Positions 1 through 9,315 are shown, numbered from the stretch's first letter. The stretch: 64,000 nucleotides of DNA from Chitinophaga polysaccharea (GCF_007829335.1 NZ_VIWO01000003.1:620001-684000), one strand, 5' to 3'. The notes: a model not told the origin generated them from the sequence alone. Translations and numbers: made by a program.

Positions 1-2217
1 ATTGATAGACGGGTAGAAGAAAGAGGTGTTGTCCGTGGAGGTTTCTGACGCGAGAGTGCTGCTCCAGTCGTTACGCGCAGTCACATCCAGGAACAGGTAG
101 TTATTGTAGCTGAACTGGGCCAGGCCATAAAAGCTGTTTACCGCATATTGGGAGCTGTATGGCAATGCTACCGGGATGTTTTTGCTGTTGGCAAAATTGT
201 ATACGCCGGGATACCGGAGTTTGTCGGCCCGTACTTCGTCGCGGTTGTAGAAGTTGCGCATCTGGCTGCCTCCGACGGAGATGGTGGCGTCAAACTTGCG
301 GGTAACCGCACGGTGGTAACGCAGGAGGAAGTCGTTGTTGAGTTCGCGGGAGTAGATGTTTTGTGTACGGAACATACCATCTGCAAACTTCTGGGTATTT
401 TTCGGACGTTGCTGGGAACGGCTTTCTGTGCTGTAATCCAGCGAAGTACGCACCATCAGGCTGAGGTCTTTGGTGAAGTTGTAGGTAGCGGATATATTGC
501 CAATAACGCCGTTGCGGTTTACTTTATTCAGCATTTCATAAGCCTGCAGGTAAGGATTGTCGAGCAGGCTGCTGAAAGGGCGGTTTTGCGCCATTTGTTC
601 CTGCCCGGGTAACCAGTATTCCTTGAACCAGTCGAGGTTGGCGTTGGGCACCATACCGCGGATGAAATACATGATCGTTTGGTTGTTGTAACCGCTGGAG
701 GGCAGGTTATCGCTTTTCTTATTGGTATAATTTACTTTGGTAGCAATCTGCAGTTTATCTGATACTTTATGGTTGACGGATAATGCTACCGTGTTTCTGC
801 TGTAGCCGGTATTGGGTACGATCCAGTTGTTATTCAGGTTGGTATAGGATAAGCGGATGGAGGTATTGTTATTACCGCCTTCCAGGGTTACGCTGTTGGT
901 AAATGTTTTGGCGGTATTAAAGAAGTCTTTACGGTTGTTTTTATAAGGCACCCAGGGTGTTCTGACAGTGCCACCCGTATGGGTAACGGGATCATACTGG
1001 TAGTATATTTGTCCGTCGAATTTTGGGCCCCAGGCAGAGCTGGTGCTGCGGGTGCTGGCGCCATCGGCGGTAGCGCCGTAAGAGTACCAGGTATCTTGCC
1101 CGGATGCGCCCTGCCCGTATTCGTATTGATAGTCGGGCCAGCGGTTAATCGTTTCGAAGGTAGCGTTGGAGTTAACGGTAACGCCTAAGCCTTTTTTCAC
1201 TTTACCGGCTTTGGTGGTGATAATGATGGCGCCGTTGGCTCCCCTGGCGCCATAGAGGGCGGCAGCGCCGGGACCTTTCAATACGGATACGCTTTCAATA
1301 TCATCGGGATTGATATCATTCAGGCTGGTACCAAAATCGGTGGGGGAATCGCCATCGAGATAGGAGCCGCTGCCATTCCCGGTTTGTTTGCCGCTGCTAC
1401 CGTTGATAATAACGCCATCTACCACGATGAGGGCTTCGCTGCTGCCGGTGATATTGTTTTCGCCGCGCAGTATAATTTTAGTGGAACCAGCGGGGCCTCC
1501 GTTGGATTTCAGCATATTGAGGCCGGCCACTTTCCCGGTGAGGGCGTTGGTCCAGTTGTTACTCAGCGCGTCGGTAAGTTGTTCATTGCTTACTTTGCTG
1601 ACAGCGTATCCCAGTGCTTTTTCATCACGTTTAATGCCCAGCGCTGTTACCACTACACCTTCCAGCTGGGTAATGTTTTGCTGCATTTTTATTTTGAGAT
1701 TGGCCGCAGCGCCGGCTACCGGGTAGGTATATGGAACGAGGCCGATGGCGCGGAATACCACGTGGCTGCCAACAGGGGCCTGTATATCGAAGATGCCGTT
1801 TTCACCGGTTACGGCGGCAGTTTTACCATCGACAGAGATGCTTACGCCGGGCAAGGCGCCGTCGGCGTCGCTGCCCAATACTACACCTTTTACGGGTACT
1901 TTTTCTACGGCGGCCGTGTCTTTGTCTTTAATGTAGATATTGTTGCCCTGCAGTTTTATATCGAAGCCGGTTTGCGCGGCGATCAGGGCCAGCAGCTTTT
2001 CCAGCGGCATTTTTTCTGCAGGCAGTTGTAGTTCATGAGGTGCGCGTACTATTTTATCGTCGTACAGTACCGCTATTTTCTCTTGTTGTTGGAGGGTGGT
2101 GATCACCTCCTGCAGGGACATCTTTTTTTTGCTAAACTGGATGACACGGGTAGCCGTTTGCGCCCATACTGACCCCGCCAGTACCAGGCAACACAGCCCG
2201 CCAATAATTTTTTTCAT
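1..2217 (-). CDS. SusC/RagA TonB-linked outer membrane receptor, C-terminus cut by window edge
   Basis: This is a TonB-dependent outer membrane channel that would import an oligomer delivered by a SusD partner. The 739 residues visible open with a signal peptide (MKKIIGGLCCLVLAGSVWAQ), then an STN domain (about 25-95), a carboxypeptidase-regulatory-like domain (about 108-190) and a plug with the RagA-type signature ALYGARGANGAIIITTK. The beta-barrel starts after that and runs off the left edge. The STN domain means the receptor can signal to an anti-sigma factor, and a FecR gene lies only 10 bp upstream, followed by an ECF sigma factor. Its SusD partner should lie beyond position 1. Substrate cannot be told from the receptor. 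Confidence 0.95.
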   Translation of the reverse strand, partial: MKKIIGGLCCLVLAGSVWAQTATRVIQFSKKKMSLQEVITTLQQQEKIAVLYDDKIVRAPHELQLPAEKMPLEKLLALIAAQTGFDIKLQGNNIYIKDKDTAAVEKVPVKGVVLGSDADGALPGVSISVDGKTAAVTGENGIFDIQAPVGSHVVFRAIGLVPYTYPVAGAAANLKIKMQQNITQLEGVVVTALGIKRDEKALGYAVSKVSNEQLTDALSNNWTNALTGKVAGLNMLKSNGGPAGSTKIILRGENNITGSSEALIVVDGVIINGSSGKQTGNGSGSYLDGDSPTDFGTSLNDINPDDIESVSVLKGPGAAALYGARGANGAIIITTKAGKVKKGLGVTVNSNATFETINRWPDYQYEYGQGASGQDTWYSYGATADGASTRSTSSAWGPKFDGQIYYQYDPVTHTGGTVRTPWVPYKNNRKDFFNTAKTFTNSVTLEGGNNNTSIRLSYTNLNNNWIVPNTGYSRNTVALSVNHKVSDKLQIATKVNYTNKKSDNLPSSGYNNQTIMYFIRGMVPNANLDWFKEYWLPGQEQMAQNRPFSSLLDNPYLQAYEMLNKVNRNGVIGNISATYNFTKDLSLMVRTSLDYSTESRSQQRPKNTQKFADGMFRTQNIYSRELNNDFLLRYHRAVTRKFDATISVGGSQMRNFYNRDEVRADKLRYPGVYNFANSKNIPVALPYSSQYAVNSFYGLAQFSYNNYLFLDVTARNDWSSTLASETSTDNTSFFYPSIN

Positions 2218-2227
2218 GCTACATTAT

Positions 2228-3205
2228 TTATTTGTTGTTCCGGAGAGAATTTGAATGTAAAGAAAGAATAACACTGTCTGCGGTCACCTGGTATTGTATC
2301 CCTGCGAGGAAGCTGAGCCCACCGAGTACGGCGTGAATGCCATTGTCTTCTACACTACCGGTGAAGGATACCCGTTGTGGTGTACCACGGATAATAATTT
2401 TACGGTTATACCATTGTTCCAGTTTTGCGGCAATGCCGGGTAAGTCGTCGTTTTCAAATACCAGTTTATTATCTCTCAGGCCAGTCACCTGGTGCAGGGA
2501 AATATGGCTGGTGGTTGTTTTATGCGTAACCGGGTCGTAGGTGATTTTTTGTTCCGGTAGCAGGTTGATGTTGAGCTGCTCGGCGGTCACATTAATTTTA
2601 CCGGTGGCCACGGCAATTTCCTGCGGTGCATTTTCGCGGGCATTGATGTGGAAAGAAGTACCTAATACGGTAATGGCCGTATGAGGTGTTTGTACCCGGA
2701 AGGGTTTGGCTGCGTTGCTGGTAACGTTAAAGAAGGCGGTTCCCTGCAGGGTCACGCACCGTTCGCTGTTGTGGAAGGTGGCGGCGTCGTAGGTAAGGGA
2801 GGAGTTGTATTGGAGCCATACTTCGGTGCTGTCGGGCAGGGTGATGCGTTTCTTATCGCGGGCGGTGGTGGCCAGTTTCACCAGGTGTGGCGTAACGGGG
2901 GCCGGGCGATGTGTGGAGTACCAGGCGGCGGTACAGAGCAGGGCTGCTATGGCGGCAGCGGCACTGTATCGTTTCCAGGGAAACATTTTTTTGACAGGCG
3001 CTTCCTGTATAGCGGTTTGTATTTTCAGCCAGTCGCTGGCGGCGTTGTCTTTGTCGGCCGCTTTTTCGAGCGACAGTTTACGTTGCGCCAGTGCGGCCAG
3101 TATATCCCTGTTTTTTTCCGATTCCTGTAGCCAGGCAACTACCATTTCCCGTTCGGCGGCATCTGATAGTTCATGGATATAACGAAATAAGATGTTAGCG
3201 TTCAA
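2228..3205 (-). CDS. FecR-family anti-sigma factor
   Basis: A single-pass inner membrane anti-sigma regulator of 325 residues. The N-terminal cytoplasmic part (1-78) should bind the ECF sigma factor. A membrane segment follows at about 80-96, then a periplasmic FecR domain (about 105-220, with the VLGTSFHINA core) and a C-terminal DUF4974-type domain that would touch the STN domain of SusC. The best start visible is a TTG codon giving LNANILFRYI; the nearby ATG is out of frame, so the start is less certain than the gene. It lies between the sigma gene and susC on the same strand. Confidence 0.92.
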   Translation of the reverse strand: MNANILFRYIHELSDAAEREMVVAWLQESEKNRDILAALAQRKLSLEKAADKDNAASDWLKIQTAIQEAPVKKMFPWKRYSAAAAIAALLCTAAWYSTHRPAPVTPHLVKLATTARDKKRITLPDSTEVWLQYNSSLTYDAATFHNSERCVTLQGTAFFNVTSNAAKPFRVQTPHTAITVLGTSFHINARENAPQEIAVATGKINVTAEQLNINLLPEQKITYDPVTHKTTTSHISLHQVTGLRDNKLVFENDDLPGIAAKLEQWYNRKIIIRGTPQRVSFTGSVEDNGIHAVLGGLSFLAGIQYQVTADSVILSLHSNSLRNNK

Positions 3206-3317
3206 AGTAAGCCATTTATTATAGAGGAGGAGGCGACGGTCCCAAATTCCTGTGAATATGTGTTAATGAATTGTTAACAAGTAGCTTTTCAATACGGTAA
3301 AGGGTTTGGGAGGGTTT

Positions 3318-3905
3318 TCAGGAAGGAATTAGCAGTAACAGGGAGCCGATCATGAGGCCAATTTCGCAGTCTTGTGCGGTGAGCTGCATGGTTTTTATTT
3401 CATCCTGTAATACCCGGATGGCGGTGTTTAGCTGGTATTCTACTTTCTTGGGAGTTACGTGCAGGAGGTGGGCAATTTCTTTATTGGTGAGGCCCAATAG
3501 TTTGAGATCGATGATTTCTTTTTTTACCGGGTCGAGTCGCAACAGGAGTTGTTGCAGCGCTGCTTTTGATTCTTTCTGCACCATATGCGTATCGGGGGTA
3601 TGATGCGATATGCTTTCCAGTTGGTCGTTTGCGATGGTGACAGTGAGGGGGAGTTTCTCTTTATGTTTTTTGCAGCGGCGGCGTGCGGCTACCAGCAGGT
3701 AATTTTTGATATTGGTGTTCACGCGGATGTTGGCACGCTGGCGCCAGAGGTCACAAAACAATTCGGCGGCAATATCCCGGGCCAGTTCATAATCGCCCGT
3801 AAATGCGTAGCAGTACCGGCTTACCAGTACATAATACTCATCATACAAAACTTTAAAAGTCTGTTGATTCCACTCCGCTCCATTTAGTTCTGATACAGGT
3901 TGCAT
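3318..3905 (-). CDS. ECF-type RNA polymerase sigma-70 factor
   Basis: A 195-residue extracytoplasmic-function sigma factor. Region 2 is seen around FKVLYDEYYVLVSRYCYAF and the following DIAAELFCDLW helix; region 4 is a helix-turn-helix at LTNKEIAHLLHVTPKKVEY. I prefer the ATG at 3905 (MQPVSELNGAE) because the longer reading upstream does not resemble family N-termini. A hydrophobic tail (IGLMIGSLLLLIPS) after region 4 is seen in some Bacteroidetes family members. It heads the sigma-FecR-SusC set and should be held inactive by the FecR protein until the receptor is occupied. Confidence 0.9.
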   Translation of the reverse strand: MQPVSELNGAEWNQQTFKVLYDEYYVLVSRYCYAFTGDYELARDIAAELFCDLWRQRANIRVNTNIKNYLLVAARRRCKKHKEKLPLTVTIANDQLESISHHTPDTHMVQKESKAALQQLLLRLDPVKKEIIDLKLLGLTNKEIAHLLHVTPKKVEYQLNTAIRVLQDEIKTMQLTAQDCEIGLMIGSLLLLIPS

Positions 3906-4010
3906 ATAGGGTGGCGAAATTAAGTAAGGGGATAGTTTAATTACTTCAACACGCTCTAATTTAATAAAAAGTTCATACTGCGCCGGGGATATTTTGATGA
4001 GGAGCAAGTG

Positions 4011-4544
4011 TTATTCTTTTCTTTTATCGTCCATATGTTTTTCATAGCTCTTGAGGTTTACGAGGAAGATGAGTAGTATGATGATGATGATGACCAGCAT
4101 AATATAGGCGATCATAAAAGGCATGTTATAGATGGTGAGTGGCATGAGATGGGGTTGTTTTTGTTGGGGCCGTGCAAAGGGGGCTTCGTCTTTGGGGGTT
4201 TTGCCGGCTTCTTCTTTTACATATGCGAGTATATCTTTAATGAGGTCATCACTGAGGTCGGGATGATCGGGCATGGTTACCTGGTTGTTTTGGTTGTATA
4301 CAGCCAATGCGTCTTTATCACCGGCTTTGATCATGCTTTGGGAAGATTTTACAAAGCTGAGGATCCATTCCAGGCTACGTCTGTTTTCCACCCCTGCGAG
4401 GGCCGGACCGGTAAGCTTCTTATTTACGTTGTGGCAGGAGGCGCAGCGGGCCTGGAATAGTTTTTTCCCAGATACGGGGTCGGCTGCCCGGAGGAAGGCG
4501 GGGAAAAGCAATAAGAGGGCGAAGTAGATAACCTTATTTTTCAT
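4011..4544 (-). CDS. Membrane-anchored c-type cytochrome
   Basis: A 177-residue monohaem cytochrome c, probably the electron donor to the adjacent oxidase. It has a signal peptide (1-20, ending FLRA), a haem-binding CASCH motif at 34-38 and a likely axial Met at 91 (VTMPDHPDL). Unusually, a hydrophobic membrane segment (about 141-163) and a charged tail follow the haem domain, so it should be held on the outer face of the inner membrane by its C-terminus. The ATG at 4544 is chosen because it starts the signal peptide; it overlaps the SCO gene by 11 bp, which supports translational coupling. It is the last gene of the oxidase operon. Confidence 0.9.
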   Translation of the reverse strand: MKNKVIYFALLLLFPAFLRAADPVSGKKLFQARCASCHNVNKKLTGPALAGVENRRSLEWILSFVKSSQSMIKAGDKDALAVYNQNNQVTMPDHPDLSDDLIKDILAYVKEEAGKTPKDEAPFARPQQKQPHLMPLTIYNMPFMIAYIMLVIIIIILLIFLVNLKSYEKHMDDKRKE

Positions 4545-5184
4545 GTTGCAATTTTTTGATATCAGACAGGAGCAGGGTGATAGCGCTGGCGGAGGTACCG
4601 GAATAATATCCCCTGATGCGTTGCTGTTGATCCAGTAATACGATGTTATCGCTATGAATGAAATCATCTTTTCCTCCATCGCCATCTGTGGCAGTAAGGT
4701 ATAGTCCTTTGCGGGCAAAATAGTAGAGGTTCTTTTTGTTGCCGGTGAGCAGTTTCCAGGTATGGGGCGATATGTTCCATTTGGCGGCATAATGTTGTAA
4801 TGTAGCCGGGGTATCCCGGTCGGGATCTACGGTAAGCGACAGTATACGTATGCTGCTGTCTGCCGCCGCTAAATGCTGTAGCTGATGCATCATTTTGGGG
4901 CATACTACCGGGCAGGATGTGAAGAAGAAATTTGCCACGCAGATGTGGTTTTGCAGCCAGGCATTCGTAGTCGCTTGCTGGTTCTGATCAATAAAGGAGA
5001 AGGGGGGAAGGTATACCGCTTCTCTTTCAGTGGATGCCAATTGCTGATTACGGCTATAGAGGGGTAGTGTTCCAAATTTATTTTCGGTCCAGTACACGAT
5101 GCTCCAGGCTAGCAGCGGAAGCCCGATTAATGTTATCAGTGCTGCTTTCCAGGAGGAGAGTATATGGAAATTGTGCGTATTCAT
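4534..5184 (-). CDS. SCO1/SenC-family copper chaperone
   Basis: A 216-residue thioredoxin-fold protein that delivers copper to, or reduces, the CuA site of cytochrome oxidase. An N-terminal membrane anchor (about 13-31) precedes the SCO domain. The copper-binding CPVVC motif is at 91-95 and the conserved third ligand is His177 (DDFIHSDN). It overlaps the end of the subunit I gene by 4 bp (ATGA), so it is in the oxidase operon and very likely serves that enzyme. Confidence 0.93.
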   Translation of the reverse strand: MNTHNFHILSSWKAALITLIGLPLLAWSIVYWTENKFGTLPLYSRNQQLASTEREAVYLPPFSFIDQNQQATTNAWLQNHICVANFFFTSCPVVCPKMMHQLQHLAAADSSIRILSLTVDPDRDTPATLQHYAAKWNISPHTWKLLTGNKKNLYYFARKGLYLTATDGDGGKDDFIHSDNIVLLDQQQRIRGYYSGTSASAITLLLSDIKKLQHEK

Positions 5185-6860
5185 TTTTTATTGATAATAG
5201 GTGTAGGATCGGAGGGAAGGTAAGGCGGCGCGTTTCTGCCTGTGTTGTTCAGTGCGTCTGAGATGGCAGGTATATAGGTCATCAGTATAATGAGGACCAT
5301 CAGTGCCAGCCAGGGGCGGAAGGTATCGAACAGGGGAATTCTTTTTTCCGGGTGGAGGCTTTCGCTCACGGGGAAATCGATGACAGGGGTGAAGGAGGGT
5401 TTCCGGAAAAAGGTACCGAAGAAGACCACGAAGTAAAGGAAGCCTGCAATAAACATGATGCCACCGCCTGCGAGTCCCAGCATACTGGAAATCACCCAGT
5501 AAGAGTGAAACTGTTCGCTGGCAGGATTGAGATAAGTGAGTCCCATATTGGTTCTGCGAGGTTCACCCATCAATCCTCCCCACATCAGGCCGGCTGAGAA
5601 TATAAGCACGCCTACGGTCCACAGGTAGGGGATAATAGTATTGATAACCGGCAGGAATATTTTTTTTCCGGTAAGCTGGGAGACGAGAAAAATCGACATA
5701 CCCAATATGGCGAGAAACACGGGGCCGGCTACGGTGAGATGAAAGTGCCCGGGTATAAAAGCGGTGTTATGCACTACGTTGTTCAGCGAATAGGAAGCAT
5801 TTACCAGGCCGGTTAGTCCACCGAAAATAAAAAGGATCAGTCCATTGATCAGGTAGCCGAACAGGTATACATCTTGTCGGAAGAAGGGAAGTTTCCATAT
5901 CCATTTATACAGGCCTGTACCCCCGCGCTGACGGGCAGCGTATTCCAGTGATGCGGCAATAGTGAAAGCGGTAATAAAGCTGGGAATGGCTACGCCGAAG
6001 GTGAGCACCGACTGGGTGAGTTTAACACCTCTGCCTATAGATGGATCGCCAAACTGGTGATGCACACCGATGGGAATGGAGAGGATGAGGAAGAGGAAAA
6101 AAGCGATGCGTCCGGCGGTGCCTGAGTAGAGTTTACCTCCGGCCAGTTTGGGCAGCAAGGTATAAAACATGATATAAGAGGGGAGCAGCCAGAAATATAC
6201 CAGGGCGTGTCCAAAGAACCAGAATAGGGTACGTGCCAGCACTACGTTAACGGTGGCAGTCCAGCCCAGGCTCCAGGGTACCAGTAATACCAGTACTTCA
6301 TAGGCAACCGCCAGCGTGCAGACAAACCAGATGGTGAAATTGACCAGCGTTCCGATTACGGCAAGCGGGGTGTTGATATCGCGGTTTGCTTTTTTCCATT
6401 GTACATACATGATGGCCCAGTCCCAATAAGCCACCCAGGAGCCAACAATCAGCATGGCGGTACCGATATAGAAGGCGGGATGCGCTTTCAATGGCGGGTA
6501 GAAAGTATAAAGTACGGAGGCTTTGCCCGACAGTATAGCCACCGCTGCCATCAGTGTACCTGCTACCATGAGAATGAGAGACAACATAGTAGCTTTGGGA
6601 TTAGGTTCCCGTTTGAGATAAAAGGTGATGGTAGCATGGCCGAAGGCCACCGCGAAGAAGGTGGTGAGTACAATGGCATTGATGACGCCGTGGAGGGTTA
6701 ATCCCTGGTAATAGTCCAGTTTAGCCACCGATGCCTGATGTATAACGCCGGCGCGGTAAATCACCTGCATGAGGCCATGGTAAATACCAATGGTGAGTAA
6801 CAGTACCGGTACAAATAATTCGACCAGTATAACGTTCTTCAGGAACCTGCTGACATTCAT
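5181..6860 (-). CDS. B-family (ba3-type) cytochrome c oxidase subunit I
   Basis: Catalytic haem-copper oxidase subunit of 559 residues with many membrane segments. It reduces oxygen to water and pumps protons. Ligands can be placed: His57 for the low-spin haem (LTLHGV), His218 and Tyr222 (GHALVYFWLLP, the His-x3-Tyr cross-link pair), His267 and His268 for CuB (VHHQFGDP), and His372/His374 (GHFHLTVAG) for the high-spin and low-spin haems. The HALVY and HHQFGDP motifs match the B family represented by Thermus ba3 rather than cbb3 enzymes, and no CcoO gene is present. Automated pipelines may call it cbb3-type. Subunit II lies 6 bp upstream. Confidence 0.93.
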   Translation of the reverse strand: MNVSRFLKNVILVELFVPVLLLTIGIYHGLMQVIYRAGVIHQASVAKLDYYQGLTLHGVINAIVLTTFFAVAFGHATITFYLKREPNPKATMLSLILMVAGTLMAAVAILSGKASVLYTFYPPLKAHPAFYIGTAMLIVGSWVAYWDWAIMYVQWKKANRDINTPLAVIGTLVNFTIWFVCTLAVAYEVLVLLVPWSLGWTATVNVVLARTLFWFFGHALVYFWLLPSYIMFYTLLPKLAGGKLYSGTAGRIAFFLFLILSIPIGVHHQFGDPSIGRGVKLTQSVLTFGVAIPSFITAFTIAASLEYAARQRGGTGLYKWIWKLPFFRQDVYLFGYLINGLILFIFGGLTGLVNASYSLNNVVHNTAFIPGHFHLTVAGPVFLAILGMSIFLVSQLTGKKIFLPVINTIIPYLWTVGVLIFSAGLMWGGLMGEPRRTNMGLTYLNPASEQFHSYWVISSMLGLAGGGIMFIAGFLYFVVFFGTFFRKPSFTPVIDFPVSESLHPEKRIPLFDTFRPWLALMVLIILMTYIPAISDALNNTGRNAPPYLPSDPTPIINKK

Positions 6861-6866
6861 TGTTGA

Positions 6867-7319
6867 TTATTTTTTGGGAAAATTGACTATGATTTCGGCC
6901 TGCATATTTTGATGGCCAGTGCCACAGAATTCGTGGCATACCACCTTGTATACACCTGGCTGATCGAATCGGATTGTAGTTTTGGCTACGCCACCGGGAA
7001 CGCCCATGAGGTTCACATTTTTATTATAAATATCGAAACCGTGTACCACATCGAGGGAGGTAAGAAACAGGTCTACTTCACTGCCTACCGGAATGTAGGC
7101 AATAGCAGGTTCGAAGTTCCACATCCTGGCCACATAGAAGATCTGGTAGGTGGATTTGTCGACTTGGTTTACCCGGGCAGTTTCATACGATTTGTCGTAG
7201 GGCAGGCATTCTGTTACATCTGCCTTTCTGGAGCCCATGGCATACAGGAGGGAAAAAATGAACAGGCATGACAGGCAGAATGCTGTAATAATAACGTTTC
7301 TCTCAAATTTATCGATCAT
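6867..7319 (-). CDS. Cytochrome c oxidase subunit II (CuA), ba3-type
   Basis: A 150-residue CuA-binding subunit with one N-terminal membrane segment (about 9-28) and a short cupredoxin domain. The CuA ligands are all visible: His93 (VVHGFDI), then Cys128, Glu130, Cys132, His136 and Met139 in CHEFCGTGHQNM. The short length and single membrane helix fit the B-family subunit II rather than the two-helix A-family form. It accepts electrons from a c-type cytochrome, perhaps the one encoded at the end of this operon. Confidence 0.94.
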   Translation of the reverse strand: MIDKFERNVIITAFCLSCLFIFSLLYAMGSRKADVTECLPYDKSYETARVNQVDKSTYQIFYVARMWNFEPAIAYIPVGSEVDLFLTSLDVVHGFDIYNKNVNLMGVPGGVAKTTIRFDQPGVYKVVCHEFCGTGHQNMQAEIIVNFPKK

Positions 7320-7331
7320 AACGACGATGAT

Positions 7332-7457
7332 TTAGATCCTGGAAAGCATGAGAAAATAGATACCGAACCAAATCACTAACCCGATGACTACCAATAATAT
7401 AAAGAAGGCCACAGCGCCTCGGGGAACGAATTTTTCGGGGTGGTTAGGGTCTTGCAT
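7332..7457 (-). CDS. Subunit IIa-like small membrane peptide of the ba3-type oxidase
   Basis: A 41-residue peptide starting MQDPNHPEKFVPRGAVAFF, with one hydrophobic helix (about 16-38). Size, single helix and position directly before subunit II (12 bp gap) match subunit IIa of ba3 oxidases, which supplies the helix missing from the short subunit II. A longer in-frame reading upstream exists, but the ATG at 7457 gives the only sensible protein. It would be the first gene of the oxidase operon. Confidence 0.75.
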   Translation of the reverse strand: MQDPNHPEKFVPRGAVAFFILLVVIGLVIWFGIYFLMLSRI

Positions 7458-7875
7458 AAGAGAATGTTTTATGTTCTTTTCTAATACAAATAATTGCAGT
7501 AAAGTGTTTATCTCCCATGAAAAAAAGTCGGCCAGCCTGGTTACCGGGCGGCATTTATCCTGATGTACCAATTTTAACCGCGCAAATAGCATGCGTTTAG
7601 GCGCTGTAATTTCATTTTCCTGCGTATTTAACGGGGTGTCTGTTGGCCTGCTATGCCCGTATTTAGAACCGGCTGCCGGGTGTTACCCAGGCCAGCTGGC
7701 TCTTTCAGCTCTATAGCTATATTGAACAGGTGACCCTGGCGTATATCCGGCAGCAGGAACGTTCACCAGGGATGTCGAGCTTTTCTTTGAAGTAAGTCAA
7801 TTTATTAACCCAGGTGCATCAAAAACAAGGCGCGCCGGAATAGCTTTGCAGGTATAACAAATCAATTTTATTCAC
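7458..7875. other. Intergenic region between divergent genes
   Basis: No convincing gene is seen. The left part should carry the promoter of the oxidase operon, though no clear consensus is visible. On the plus strand TAGCTTTG at 7841-7848 fits the TAnnTTTG -7 box for the gene at 7876, without a clear -33 TTTG. A stop-free stretch at about 7670-7798 has no start codon or recognisable family and may be a decayed coding remnant. Confidence 0.4.
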
Positions 7876-8205
7876 ATGCTGTTATTCAACATTATACTGA
7901 TCCTTCACGTGAGCGCTTTCCTGTTGTATTTATGCCGCCTGGCGCTTTTATTTCCCATAAAACAACCTGCGAAAGACAAGTGGGGACTTCCACTGGGCAT
8001 CCTGATCCTATGCACCGGTATTGCCCTGGTAGCCCTGAAATACCCGGTAGTCAACTATTACAAGGTCGTCCCTAAACTGAGTTTATTTTTACTGGTGGGA
8101 GTAATCAATGGTATCTATGATAAACGGCCGCTGTCGAGATGGGCATACTACGTGTTGCTGGGTGCAACGATATTGGCGGCACTGATTGCGGTGGTGAAAG
8201 TGTAG
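7876..8205 (+). CDS. Small integral membrane protein of unknown function
   Basis: A 109-residue protein made almost wholly of hydrophobic helices, about four (residues 1-20, 38-54, 67-80 and 88-107). The layout loosely resembles SirB/invasion-related small membrane proteins, but no diagnostic motif is visible, so I give no function. It stands alone, with a possible -7 box at 7841-7848 and divergent from the oxidase operon. Confidence 0.7.
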   Translation: MLLFNIILILHVSAFLLYLCRLALLFPIKQPAKDKWGLPLGILILCTGIALVALKYPVVNYYKVVPKLSLFLLVGVINGIYDKRPLSRWAYYVLLGATILAALIAVVKV

Positions 8206-8333
8206 CAAGGGGCGCCGGGTAGCACGGATGAGTACTCGTGATATTAGGACTTTATTGGAATTTGTTTTTTTGTACTAGCTTGGGGGAAATAGTAAATTCT
8301 ATATGATGAAATGGATATTCCTATAACTACACG

Positions 8334-8744
8334 ATGAAAATAATCATCATCACAATATTAACCACCCTTCTACGCTTAGGCTACAGCAGCCCAGAATTAA
8401 AGACATGCCCACATCAGTTCGACACTTTGGCAGGGATGAACGTTTTTACACAAATAGACCACATGCCGGAATTCCCCGGAGGAGAGTCGGCATTAATGAG
8501 ATTCCTTGTCAGAAATTTCAGAAATTCTGAGCAAGATCAGTTCCAGGCTACTTTTTTCTGCCGTTTTGTAATTGATAGAACCGGGAAAGTAATTGCTGTG
8601 GGAATCCTGAATAAATCGCCGTCTGAATGGTCACCGGCGGAACGAGCGTTGGTCAATGCAGTGAATAAGATGCCTAAATGGAAGCCCGGTTCCTGTGCCG
8701 GAAAACTTGTTCCTTTATTGTTTGTGTTGCCTTTACGGTTGTAG
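8334..8744 (+). CDS. Exported TonB C-terminal-domain-like protein
   Basis: A 136-residue protein with a signal peptide-like N-terminus (1-18). The core runs PEFPGGESALMRFLVRN, then FVIDRTGKVIAVGIL, then a KMPKWKPGSCAGKLV turn. That order (PEFPGG, a central strand with DxxGxV, and a final W-P-G strand) is the TonB C-terminal-like domain found in many small Bacteroidetes periplasmic proteins. There is no membrane anchor plus proline-rich linker as in true TonB, so it is unlikely to energise receptors. The exact role is unknown. Confidence 0.75.
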   Translation: MKIIIITILTTLLRLGYSSPELKTCPHQFDTLAGMNVFTQIDHMPEFPGGESALMRFLVRNFRNSEQDQFQATFFCRFVIDRTGKVIAVGILNKSPSEWSPAERALVNAVNKMPKWKPGSCAGKLVPLLFVLPLRL

Positions 8745-8802
8745 CGCCTGAAGAATGATAACTATAGAAACGTGTAATCCTTTCAGAATAATATTAACGT
8801 AA

Positions 8803-9315
8803 ATGTTAGCTCAATTCAATTTTCAGTGGACTTGGATGTTTATTCTTTTTACTGGATTAGCATATCGCTCAAATGCCCAACACAAAACTAGTGATGATGT
8901 ATGTAAGGTGTCAATTTATATTGATGCTATTAAAACTGGAATACCTTACTTGGACAAATCTTCAGATACCATGACGATTAAGGAGGGAGAGACTTATTAT
9001 TTAAGGATGCTGTTGATTAGTTGTAAAGGGAAAATGTATTTTGAACGCCATAGGGTATCCAATGGCAGTATGGTATTTAGCGGTCGCTACACGGATGCTG
9101 TTAAATTAGATACAGTTCATGGTTGGGCTGTAAACCCTGTAACCGGGAAACGTCATCGTGATACATCGACATGGTATCAACCAATCAGAACAGGAATATG
9201 GAAATATTACAACAAAGAAGGAATGTTATTGAAAGAAGAGGAATATGTAAATGGGAAATTAATAAGATCTGGCAAGACAGTCGGCACACGTCCGAATAAT
9301 AGCTTAAAAAGATAA
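8803..9315 (+). CDS. Exported protein of unknown function with a MORN/YwqK-like segment
   Basis: A 170-residue protein with a signal peptide ending in RSNAQ (about residue 25). The only recognisable part is near the C-terminus, where GIWKYYNKEGMLLKEEEY followed by VNGKLI matches one MORN-variant (YwqK-type) repeat. The region is more AT-rich than neighbouring genes. No catalytic motif is seen and there is no clear operon partner. Confidence 0.65.
   Translation: MLAQFNFQWTWMFILFTGLAYRSNAQHKTSDDVCKVSIYIDAIKTGIPYLDKSSDTMTIKEGETYYLRMLLISCKGKMYFERHRVSNGSMVFSGRYTDAVKLDTVHGWAVNPVTGKRHRDTSTWYQPIRTGIWKYYNKEGMLLKEEEYVNGKLIRSGKTVGTRPNNSLKR

Noticed and set aside
148..612. Plus-strand reading of 154 codons
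   Set aside because: Antisense to the susC barrel; composition and lack of motifs show it is a shadow.
1384..2031. Long plus-strand reading of 215 codons at the left end
   Set aside because: It is antisense to the susC gene, whose domains are clear on the minus strand; the plus-strand product has no family features.
5181..6860. Subunit I considered as a cbb3 (CcoN) oxidase
   Set aside because: There is no CcoO/CcoP pair; the HALVYFWLLP and HHQFGDP motifs and a CuA subunit II point to the B family.
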